Shown here piece by piece: positions 46,001 to 56,239 of a stretch of DNA of 64,000 bases (position 1 is the stretch's first letter; every line of letters begins with the position of its first letter). Origin of the DNA: Crossaster papposus (Eukaryota > Echinodermata > Asteroidea > Velatida > Solasteridae); NCBI GenBank assembly GCA_037893245.1, contig JBAIAA010000525.1, forward strand, positions 62,001 through 126,000, read 5' to 3'. The position numbers and the translations under genes are program-made. Under the pieces are notes generated by a model. That model had not been told where the DNA came from. It did no database searches and saw nothing but the letters and a program-made list of their open reading frames with translations.

Positions 46001-46445
46001 TGTTGTTATCTGCAGGTATGCTGATCATCCTGTACATGATACAGTCATGTAGTATGAACATCACGGTAGAATGAACTTTCTTAGGCAGATCATTAAGGTA
46101 GACGACGAACAGGGCCGGACCCAAGACGGTTCAGATCTATAATGAATTGGCAGCATTCGTGTTTTAGGATGGGCCTAAACAAACAAAAGGGGCCTTGATA
46201 TTCAAACAAAACGGGGAGTGGACCCTCAAATGAGTTGTAGCGCCTTGAGCAGCGTGTGAACTTAGGCGGACGGCAGCCTCGCGGTGCTCGCTGGCTTATG
46301 AGTGCAGTCTTTTGAACGCATTTACGCGTGGAAATGACGCGCATTGTTGTTTAGCATCAGGTATGATGAAATGGTACAGCTATGATAAAATGATACAGCT
46401 AGTACCCTCTTTATCACAATAGAACAGCCCAAAAGGCAAGCCCTC
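43086..46445 (-). repeat. Inverted duplication, arm A' (partner 1878-4395)
   Basis: Reverse-complement match to arm A, including the AT-rich point AATATATTTCCGC at 43086 and the GAGGGTACTAGCTGTA stretch near 46400. It is about 0.8 kb longer than arm A, keeping reverse-transcriptase sequence deleted there and a diverged stretch at about 44230-45400 in which no gene is recognised. Confidence 0.85.
45300..46150 (-). pseudogene. Non-LTR reverse transcriptase C-terminal half, decayed
   Basis: Reading from 46150, the frame encodes LGPALFVVYLNDLPKK, then CSWQNQWLMRFNPKKC, and later, in other frames, LEERRLRARIILLYK and YKFSFFPRTTAQCNSLPVL. These are the motif-C-to-C-terminal regions of CR1/Jockey-type elements. 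The FADD box is degenerate (FILHDC), and there are frame changes and stops. The 5' part (endonuclease and first RT motifs) is missing. It is the fuller twin of the fragment at 2205-2475. Confidence 0.85.
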
Positions 46446-47460
46446 ATAAGCCCACTTACAATACAGCCCACCAGGCCCACCTATATTCCACACGGGGCCC
46501 ACGTGGGCCAGCCCTCTCAAAGCCCACTTACAATACAGCCCACCAGGCCCACCTATATCCCACACGGGGCCCACGTGGGTCAGCCCTCTCAAAACCCACT
46601 TACAATACAGCCCACCAGGCCCACCTATATCCCACACGGGGCCCACGTGGGCCAGCCCTCTCAAAGCCCACTTACAATACAGCCCACCAGGCCCACCTAT
46701 ATCCCACACGGGGCCCACGTGGGTCAGCCCTCTCAAAACCCACTTACAATACAGCCCACCAGGCCCACCTATATCCCACACGGGGCCCACGTGGGCCAGC
46801 CCTCTCAAAGCCCACTTACAATACAACCCACAGGCCCACCTATATCCCACACGGGGTCCACGTGGGCCAGCCCTCTCAAAGCCCACTTACAATACAGCCC
46901 ACCAGGCCCACATATATCCCACACGGGGCCCACGTGGGTCAGCCCTCTCAAAACCCACTTACAATACAGCCCACCAGGCCCACCTATATCCCACACGGGG
47001 CCCACGTGGGCCAGCCCTCTCAAAGCCCACTTACAATACAGCCCACCAGGCCCACCTATATCCCACACGGGGCCCACGTGGGCCAGCCCTCTCAAAGCCC
47101 ACTTACAATACAGCCCACCAGGCCCACGTATATCCCACACAGGGCCCACTTGGGCCAGCCCTCTCAAAGCCCACTTACAATACAGCCCACCAGGCCCACC
47201 TATATCCCACACAGGGCCCACTTGGGCCAGCCCTCTCAAAGCCCACTTACAATACAGCCCACCAGGCCCACCTATATCCCACACGGGGCCCACGTGGGCC
47301 AGCCCTCTCAAAGCCCACTTACAATACAGCCCACCAGGCCCACGTATATCCCACACGGGGCCCACGTGGGTCAGCCCTCTCAAAACCCACTTACAATACA
47401 GCCCACCAGGCCCACCTATATCCCACACAGGGCCCACTTGGGCCAGCCCTCTTAAAACAC
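46430..47460. repeat. 72-bp satellite, about 14 units
   Basis: The unit contains CCCACTTACAATACAGCCCA, CCAGGCCCACCTATATCCCA and ACGGGGCCCACGTGGGCCAG. The period is 72 bp, or 24 codons without stops, so long frames stay open on both strands (for example 46503-47606). They are repeat artefacts. Two unit variants alternate (GGGCCAG...AAAGCCC and GGGTCAG...AAAACCC), suggesting a higher-order unit. GGGGCCCACGTGGGCC is partly palindromic. Confidence 0.96.
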
Positions 47461-47639
47461 GGTTTATAAACAGCCCACTTAGCCCACTAAATACCCACAC
47501 CGGACCCATACCTCTTGCCCATGTAATGCCCACGCCCACTGAAAACCTACCGTCACCCCACACAGGACCCATGTGGGCAGCCCATTTCAAGCCCAAGCCC
47601 ACCTAAGCCCATCAAACCCAATCAAAACCCACATGGGGC

Positions 47640-50600
47640 CCACTTGGTCTTGCTGGCTGGGCTAGCTCCGTTCATTTACAAGGCCCAACCCCTAGATGTT
47701 CACTTACAAGGCCCAACCCTATAGCTCTGTTCATTTACACATCCCAACCCTAACTCAGTTCATTTACACGACCCAACCCTAGCTCTGTGCATTTACACGT
47801 CCCAACCCTAGCTCCGTTCATTTACAAGTCCCAACCCCTAGCTCCCTTCATTTACAAGTCCCAACCCTAGCTCCGTTGATTTACACTACCCAACCCTAGC
47901 TTCATTCATTTACACGGCCCAACCCCTAGCTCAGTTAATTTACACTACCCAACCCTAGCTCCATAATTCATGTACACGTCCCAACCCTAGCTCTGTTCAT
48001 TTACACGTCTCAACCCTAACTCCGTACATTTACAAGGCCCAACCCCTATCGCCCTTCATTTACAAGGCCCAACCCTAGCTCTGTTCATTTCCACGTCCCA
48101 ACCATAGCTCCGTTCATTTACAAGGCCCAACCCTACAGCTCTGTTCATTTACAAGGCCCTACCCTAGCTCTGTTCATTTCGACGTCTCAACCCTAGCTCC
48201 ATTCATTTACAAGGCCCAACCCTAGCTCAGTTCATTTACACTACCCAACCCTAGCTCCTTCCATTTACACGGCCGAACCCTAGCTCCATTCATTTACAAA
48301 GCCCGGCCCACCCTATAGCTCCATTCATTTACAGCTCCATTCATTTACAAAGCCCGGCAATCCTAGCTTCATTCATTTACACGTCCCAACCCCAGCTTCA
48401 TTCACTTGCCAACCCTAGTTTCGTTCATTTACAGGTCCCAACCCTAACTCCATTCATTTACAAGGCCCAACTTCTAGCTCCCTTCATTTACAAGGCCCAA
48501 CCCTAGCTCTGTTCATTTCCACGTCCCAACACCCCAGCTCCATTCATTTACAAGGCCCAACCCCTAGCTCCCTTCTTTTGCAAGGCCCAACCCTAGCTTT
48601 GTTCATTTCCACGTCCCAACCCTAGCTCCGTTCATTTACAAGGCCCAACCCCTAGCTCCCTTCTTTTGCAAGGCCCAACCCTAGCTCTGTTCATTTCCAC
48701 GTCCCAACCCTAGCTCCATTCATTTACAAGACCCAACCCTAGCTTAGTTCATTTACACTACCCAACCCTAGCTCCATCCATTTACACGGCCGAACCCTAG
48801 CTCGGTTCATTTACACTACCCAACCCTAGCTCCATCCATTTACACGGCCGAACCCTAGCTCGGTTCATTTACAGGACCCAACCCTAGCTCCATTCATTTA
48901 CAAGGCCCGGCCTACCCTAGCCCCATTTATTGTTGGGCCTTGTAAACGAATAGAGCTAGTGTTGGGCAGAGACAATTAACGGAGCTAGGGTTGGGCCGTG
49001 TTACCGAACGGAGCTTTACGCTTGGGTCGTGTAAATGAATAGAGCTAGGGTTGGGCCGTGTTTACGAACGGAGCTTTACGCTTGGGCCGTGTAAATGAAT
49101 TGAGCTATATACGATTGGGCCGTGTATGAATTGCGCTAGGGTTGGGGCTTGTAAATGAATTGCGCTAGGGTTGGGCCGTGTGAGCTAGTGTTGGGTAGTG
49201 TAAATGAACGGAGCTAGAATGTTGGGCCATGTAAATGAATAGAGCTAGGGTTGGGCCGTGTTAGCGAACGGAGCTTTACGCTTGGGTCGTGTAAATGAAT
49301 AGAGCTAGGGTTGGGCCGTGTTTACGAAGGGAGCTTTACGCTTAGGCTGTGTAAATGAATTGAGCTATGATTGGGCCGTGTATGAATTGCGCTAGGGTTG
49401 GGCCTTGTAAATGAATTGCGCTAGGGTTGGGCCGTGTGAGCTAGAGTTGGGTAGTGTAAATGAACGGAGCTAGGGGTTGGGCCATGTAAATGGATACAGC
49501 TAGGGTTGGGCCGTGTTAGCGAACGGAGCTTTACGCTTGGGTCGTCTAAATGAATAGAGCTAGGGTTGGGCCGTGTTAACGAACGGAGCTTTACGCTTGG
49601 GCTGTGTAAATGAATTAAGCTAGGATTGGGCCGTGTATGAATGGCGCTAGGGTTGGGGCTTGTAAATGAATTGCGCTAGGGTTGGGCCGTGTGAGCTAGT
49701 GTTAGCGAACGGAGCTTTACGCTTGGGTCGTGTAAATGAATAGAGCTAGGGTTGGGCCGTGTTAACGAACGGAGCTTTACGCTTGGGCTGTGTAAATGAA
49801 TTAAGCTAGGATTGGCCCGTGTATGAATGGCGCTAGGGTTGGGGCTTGTAAATGAATGGAGCTAGGGTTGGGCCGTGTAAATGAATAGAGCTAGTGTTGG
49901 GTGGTGTAAATAAACGGAGCTAAGTTGGGCCATGTAAATGAATGGAGCTATATAGGGTTGGGATGTGTGAATGAACAGAGCAAGGGCTGGACTGAATAGA
50001 GCTATAGGGTTGGGCTTATACCCAACCCTAGCTCCATAATTCATTTACACTTCCCAACCCTAGCTCAGTTAATAATACACTACCCAATTCTAGCTCAATT
50101 CATTTAAGAGGCCCAACCCTAGCTCCGTTCATTTACAAGGCCCAACCCCTAGATGTTCACTTACAAGGCCCAACCCTAGCTCTGTTCATTTACACATCCC
50201 AACCCTAGCTCAGTTCATTTACACGACCCAACCCTAGCTCTGTTCATTTCCACGTCCCAACCCTAGCTCCATTCATTTACAAGGCCCAACCCTAGCTCCA
50301 TCCATTTACAAGACCCAACCCTAGCTCAGTTCATTCACACTACCCAACCCTAGCTCCATCCATTTACACGACCGAACCCTAGCTCGGTTCATTTACACGA
50401 CCCAACCCTAGCTCCATTCATTTACAAAGCCCGGCCCACCCTATAGCTCCATTCATTTACAGCTCCATTCATTTACAAAGCCCGGCAATCCTAGCTTCAT
50501 TCATTTACACGTCCCAACCCCAGCTTCATTCATTTACACTTGCCAACCCTAGTTTCGTTCATTTCCACGTCCCAACCCTAGCTCCGTTCATTTACAAGGC

Positions 50601-50745
50601 CCAACCCCTAGCTCCCCTCTTTTACAAGGCCCAACCCTAGCTCTGTTCATTTCCACGTCTCAACCCTAGCTCCATTCATTTACAAGGCCCAACCCTAGCT
50701 CCGTTCATTTACAAGACCCAACCCTAGCTTAGTTCATTTACACTA
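47640..50745. repeat. ~30-bp satellite with two orientation switches
   Basis: The unit CCCAACCCTAGCTCCGTTCA plus TTTACAAGG recurs about 100 times. It runs in one orientation at 47640-48935, inverted (GGGTTGGGCCGTGTAAATGA) at about 48930-50020, and forward again at 50021-50745. The inverted block has its own ~100-bp higher-order unit that includes GGAGCTTTACGCTTGGG. No coding potential is evident. Confidence 0.96.
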
Positions 50746-50748
50746 TAC

Positions 50749-51565
50749 TACGGAAGCCCGTTAGGGCCAGGTACCTCTTTCTCTTTCACAGAGGTTCGTT
50801 TCTCTTTCACAGAGGTTCGTTTCTCTTTCGCGGTGGTGCGTTTCTCTTTCAGAACGTGTGTCTCTCTCTTTCAAGGGGCAAGTCCATTTTTCATAGGGGT
50901 GCATTTATCATGTATTGCGATTAAGTCGCGGCCGCGAGTTAGTATGTCGCGGCCGCGACTTATTATGTCGCGGCCGCGACTTAATTATGTCGCGGCCGCG
51001 ACTTACTAACTCGCGGCCGCGACTTAATTATGTCGCGGCCGCGACTTAATTATGTCGCGGCCGCGACTTACTAACTCGCGGCCGCGACTTAATTATGTCG
51101 CGGCCGCGACTTAATTATGTCGCGGCCGCGACTTACTAACTCGCGGCCGCGACTTAATTATGTCGCGGCCGCGACTTATTATGTCGCGGCCGCGACATAA
51201 TTAAGTCGCGGCCGCGACATAATAAGTCGCGGCCGCGACATAATTAAGTCGCGGCCGCGAGTTAGTAAGTCGCGGCCGCGACATAATTAAGTCGCGGCCG
51301 CGAGTTAGTAAGTCGCGGCCGCGACATAATTAAGTCGCGGCCGCGACATAATAAGTCGCGGCCGCGACATACTAACTCGCGGCCGCGACTTAATCGCAAT
51401 ACATGATAAATGCACCCCTGTGAAAAATGGACTTGCCCCTTGAAAGAGAGAGACACACGTTCTGAAAGAGAAACGCACCACCGCGAAAGAGAAACGAACC
51501 TCTGTGAAAGAGAAACGAACCTCTGTGAAAGAGAAAGAGGTACCTGGCCCTAACGGGCTTCCGTA
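50749..51565. mobile_element. 817-bp near-perfect palindrome with NotI-site array
   Basis: Both ends read TACGGAAGCCCGTTAGGGCC in inverted orientation, and the arms stay nearly identical inward through TTTCTCTTTCACAGAGGTTC units. The centre (50927-51385) is 22 copies of TCGCGGCCGCGA, separated by ACTTAATTATG or ACTTACTAAC-type spacers that flip orientation near 51180. Each core is itself a palindrome containing GCGGCCGC. No target duplication is evident. It is inserted into the end of the ~30-bp satellite. No protein is encoded. Confidence 0.95.
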
Positions 51566-52197
51566 CTTTTTCAAATCCCGGCTTCGTGTGCGTTCTGGTC
51601 TCACGCATGCGTAGTTTACAAAATGCGGCTGGATCCATGTTCGCACTGGAGCCGACGTTTGACAAACGTACATGATTTTGGATTCCCAGAAGGGTCTAGC
51701 ACTGGTTGGCTAGCAATTGTTAACTTTAACCTTAGTTTTCGACGAATCTCCCTCGCTTTTCCGAGGGATCCAATCAGCGACCGAGTTTGAGCCTCATCAT
51801 GAATTATTCATTATACACAAATATAAGATACTGTGTGTGTGTACACAAGACAGTGTACATGTACAATGTACATGTATGTGATGGTGACTGTATGCACGTG
51901 CATTGCGCGAAATGTGCAGACTTTTAATAGCATTGTACATGTACTGTACGTGTGTCCGATCTTCCGGGGCATGGCAGTGCAAGCTAGCTACAGCCGGCCA
52001 CCGGTACCGTACCGCGGGTCTGCCCGCTGCAGCATCGCTATGTTATGGTGCTTCAGCGCGGTGCGTTTTTTTGTATTCCAGTGTATCGAACGTACAGTAC
52101 GTCAGTATTAGCCTCAAATCTAGTGAGGTCGTGCTTCATTTTGGCAAACAGTTAATTACCTGCAAAAACTACCTTTCCCTGAAATAAAAGGGGAAAT
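51566..52197. other. Unassigned spacer with TACATG-rich segment
   Basis: No gene is recognised. ACATGTACAATGTACATGTA-like repeats lie near 51855-51880 and 51935. Confidence 0.45.
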
Positions 52198-52200
52198 TTA

Positions 52201-52772
52201 TGGTGGCTCTGCATGGAGGGACATAAAAGTCGTGAATTTGTTTGCGAGTAGTTGTGAAACTATTCGCGACTTGTCGTGAATTTATTCGCGACTGGTTGTT
52301 AATATTTTTGCGACTGTTCGTGAATATTTTTGCGACTAGTCGTATAATTCGTGATTATTAGTGAATATTTTCGCTACTAGTCGCGAATTTTTTTCGCGAC
52401 TATTGAAAATATTGACGACTATTCGCGAAAAAATATTTACGATTAGTAGCAAAAAATATGTCGTAAAAAATTCAGGACTCAAATTTGCGACTTGTCGTTA
52501 ATTTATTTGCGACTGGTCGTAAATATTTTTGCAACTAGTCGCAAATAATTTCACAACTAGTCGTGACAAAATTCGCGACTAGTCGCAAATTTTGTCACGA
52601 CTAGTTGTGAAATTGAAAATTCGCGACTAGTCGCAAATTTTGTCACGACTAGTTGTGAAATTATTTGCGACTAGTTGCAAAAATATTTACGACCAGTCGC
52701 AAATAAATTAACGACAAGTCGCAAATTTGTCGCGAAAATGTTCACGACTTTTGATATCCCTCAGGGCCACCA
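52201..52772. mobile_element. MITE filled with CGACTAGTCG words
   Basis: TGGTGGCTCTGCATGGAGGG at 52201 is matched in reverse by the end at 52772 (TGGTGGCCCTGAGGGATATC in reverse complement). The interior repeats GCGACTAGTCGCAAATT and GTCGTGAATTT in both orientations and is strongly self-complementary. No clear target duplication and no coding capacity. Confidence 0.88.
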
Positions 52773-52783
52773 TATAAATTAGT

Positions 52784-53548
52784 AGCCCCAGTCCCACTGA
52801 AGCCGGATATGCTACGGATCGCCCCGGATCGCCCCGGATGACCCCGGATGAAACTACGTTTGATCCGGGGTGGTCCGGGAAGGCAATCAAAAACAAAGTG
52901 ACATGTTCCCCGATCCTACTACGGTTCTATACTACGGTTTGACTACGGTTCGGCCACGAATGGGCCCGGATCACCCCGGTTCAAGCCTGTTTTTCCCCAA
53001 TGACCCCGGATGGTCACGGATTCACTACGGTTCCGTCACGGTTTCACTACGGATGCGCCACGGTTCATCCCGGATGTGCCACGGTTCACCCCGGATGACC
53101 CCGGATACACTACGGTTCATCCCGGTTCATCCGGGAAATACCGTGGTGACACCGTAGTGAATCCGTGGTGATCCGTAGTGGAACCGTAGTGGAACCAACT
53201 CCCGTTTCATCCCGGATAAACACGGTTACACTACGGTTACGCTACGGTTTATCCCGGATACACTAGGGATCATCACGATCGCACTACGGTTTCACTACGG
53301 TTCTTCGCCGCCCCCCTCTCCCTTCCCGGATGGCCCCGGATCACTCCGGATGCTAGATGCTGATCCAGGGTGACGCTCGACTTCCCGGACTCACTACGGA
53401 TGTCCCCGGATGGTCCCGGATGCATGGCCCCGGATAGTCCCGGATAGTCCCGGATTATCACGGTTTGACTAAGGTTCCACTCCGGATGACCCCGGATATG
53501 AATCCGGGTTGATCCGTAGCGTATCCGGCTTTCGGTGGGACTGGGGCT
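52784..53548. mobile_element. MITE filled with CCCCGGATCACTACGG words
   Basis: AGCCCCAGTCCCACTGAAGC at 52784 matches the reverse complement of the end at 53548. The interior is a dense mix of CCCCGGATGACC, CACTACGGTT and CCCGGTTCATCC words in both orientations. It begins 11 bp after the previous element. No protein is encoded. Confidence 0.88.
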
Positions 53549-53671
53549 TTGGAGGTTTTCACCATAGAGCAAAGTTGTTTCAATTCACCCGCAGTCACAA
53601 ATAAATGCCGGGGCAGCTATGATTTGCTGTGTCAATGTACATGTAAAGTACATGTACATGTACATGTACTG

Positions 53672-54032
53672 TATGGTGCGAAATACGGTACCTCTGGAGA
53701 CGTGAACACAATGGGGACAATGGGAGTAAAAAGGTCTCCAAAGGGTGATTTATATTTAGGTCTCCATTCGGAATTTCACGAATTAGATTTTTGGATTGTA
53801 CTTAAATTACTCAAAAGCTAGGGTTAGGATGTGGGTTAGTGTTTGGGTTAGGGTATAATATAGGGTATTATTGGTTGGAAATTTCAACCCAGGAAAATAA
53901 TTGTGGTTAAAATGGGAGCATTTTGAAAAAAGTGCTCGACTTTCTAACCATTTTGTACACGAGAACATGTCATGTTCGGTAAGGGAAGCCATTTCTCCGT
54001 CCACAGTGATACAAAAATGCGAATACATGTAC
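53672..54032 (-). repeat. Dispersed repeat, copy 2 (inverted partner 31314-31650)
   Basis: Reverse-complement match to 31314-31650, with an extra ~20 bp of CCTAACCC-like sequence near 53822-53860 not present in copy 1. Confidence 0.88.
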
Positions 54033-54545
54033 AGTATAGTACATGCACATCACGGCCGGGTCAATCGCGGCGTGTAACGTTTTGCGTAACCCTCGCACGA
54101 ATTTGTCTATAACCGTCCATCATTATCACGTGATATGAATAATGCATATATTACAATAGTCTGACCACGCCCCCTGTGTGCCAACTTGTCCAAGACCTTC
54201 GAGTGAGTCCACTGAGTTCGCGGGTGCGATTCGTCTGTAGAGGGCGCCCTCTATAACATCGGTGGTTTGTGTCAGTGATCGCGGAATAAACAACACGAAG
54301 GTCTTGGAACCAAGACTATACACGAGACGGCGCACTGCGGCAAACTTTGCGCGTATTTACTGTAGATCACGTGGTTGGCCAGGCAGGTACCGGGTAGAGC
54401 AGGCCCTCCACTGACGTCTTTTGTAAAGATGGAGGCACGCTTGCTTGCGCAAGTCCCGTTGTTAACGTTCCGTGCTTCTGGTTTGAAAACATAAGAATAA
54501 GGGATGACAAATATTTAAAGATTGGTGTATTATATACACGGTTTA
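54033..54545. other. CpG-containing unassigned stretch
   Basis: No supported gene. It contains CACGTGATATG and a short ATGGAGGCACGC start near 54429 that gives only 21 codons before a stop. It could be promoter-like, but nothing decides this. Confidence 0.35.
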
Positions 54546-54549
54546 TTAA

Positions 54550-54805
54550 AGGGTAGGCAGTCGAAATTAGCTCCCAGGTTATATTGAAAGTTAGCAAACT
54601 AGTTTAGGCAAAGCCCAGGGGACTATAGTTTGTTAACTTCCATTACTGAAAAAGCTAAATATAACATGGTTTGAGAGTGGGTAGTCGGTATTAGCTCCCC
54701 GGGTTATTGGAAGTTGACAAATTAGTTCCCGAGGTTGGAGCCTTGGGAACTAGTTTGTCAACTTCCAATACCGGGGGAAGCTATAATATCGACTACCTAT
54801 CATAA
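54550..54805. repeat. Two adjacent hairpins with related sequence
   Basis: The first hairpin (about 54555-54668) and the second (about 54680-54805) have inverted arms containing TTAGCTCC...GGTTATTGGAAGTTGAC and the complement TTGTCAACTTCCAATACC. The loops hold GAGGTTGGAGCC. They look like head-to-tail duplicates of one foldback; the second is better preserved. Confidence 0.85.
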
Positions 54806-56239
54806 ATAAACCATGAATAAGATTAAGAGGGCCTAATATTTCGATCTTAACAATATCTTCTTCAAAGACAAAATGGCTGTGTATATAAAACAAACATATG
54901 AAGGGGGAATAAATAATGTTATATGTGTTTTACTATACGACATACATATTCAGTTGCATTGTCATGAGCTCGGGATACGCCGATTACCAAATTAAATAAC
55001 ATTTACGTGTGCTAGCTTCCATCTTTTCGTGTATAGTAGTGTAGGCAGTTATGTAGGATTTCAAAGTTGTGCATTTTTTTTTGCTAAGGATGCTTTTGTT
55101 GTTTCTTTGGAAAGAGTAGACATCCAGGTTTCAGAAAAGTATTGGTAACATTTGTTTTCCATTAACCGTATGGCCGCCATCTTGGATTTCAAAATGGCCG
55201 CCTTTTTTTTACAAAATATTTCATAAATCAAAGTATTAATGCTCTACGAAGTTCATTTTACTGACAATTACTTCAATTTATTAAGCCAAGGAGTTACAGA
55301 TACAATTAGTATTGATTGATACCATCTCACTGGTTGATAGCCATCTTGAATTTAAAAATGGCCGCCACTTTAGGACAATGTTTTATAACCCAGGACTAGA
55401 ATTTTGTATGAACTCCATTGTGGTATCAATACCCACATGTATTATGCTAAGGAGTTCAAAAACATACTATTGACTTGCTAATATATCTCTATTAGGATGA
55501 AAAGTCTTAAATATCAAAATGGCCTCCATTTTAGAATCAGTTTGCTTAAAAACTTAGAATGTGAATGCCATAATCAACATTGAGTTTGCCAAGAAGATGC
55601 AATATTAATTTGTAAACTCCTTACCATATTCATATCAGATTCTAAAACTTGGTCATTGATAGGAATCTGTAATTTTCTTGTAGGTTAGCATGGTTAAAAT
55701 GGTATCCATCTCAAAGAAGTACTAATACTAATTATCATCTCCCAAGTGAGATATGGAAACATTATTGAAGTTACAATGTAGGCCGAATTTACATTTTAAA
55801 AAGTCAAATACAAATTGATGTTTGAATAATAATTGTTATACTATATATATATATTTGTTTATTATTATTAATTAATTAATTTTTTTATTTTCATTTTTTT
55901 GGGGGAGCTCTTATTATAATAGGGGTGGGATGATTAAGGTCAACAATGTTTTACTTTGATAATGCATATATTTTTTTCAGATTGTCAGATATTATTTGGC
56001 CTTGGTGCCCTACCTACTGGCCTTGGTGCCCTCCATAATGTTGCTTCATTCAAGGCCAAAGTGGTTTTGCCCTATTACCAAATGCAAGGCTTGCAACTCA
56101 GCAAAGTCCACTTCTGGATATTTCTGGTGAAGCTTAGGGTGCACATAAAGCTGGGGGAAGGTTGAGCAGAAAATACTGTATGTACATGTACAGTTGCAAT
56201 TTGTTTTAAATACTCAAATCTTGGAGCTAGAAGTAGGGG

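Noticed and set aside
1878..46445. Whole interval as one 44.5-kb transposon with 3.4-kb inverted ends
   Set aside because: The arms are internally split and of unequal length and contain an ordinary decayed LINE fragment. No capsid, polymerase or integrase genes of a giant element are found between them.
46380..47606. Proline-rich and tryptophan-rich frames of 168-367 codons
   Set aside because: They arise from a stop-free 72-bp satellite read in several frames and strands. No start context or unique sequence supports a gene.
50925..51390. Regular palindromic array that could be mistaken for a CRISPR array
   Set aside because: The spacers are only about 9-11 bp, are not unique and are themselves repeated. 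The setting is eukaryotic and there are no cas genes.
54429..54500. ATGGAGGCACGC start suggesting a first exon with a promoter upstream
   Set aside because: Only 21 codons; the possible donor GGTTTGAA is poor and no downstream exon was recognised.
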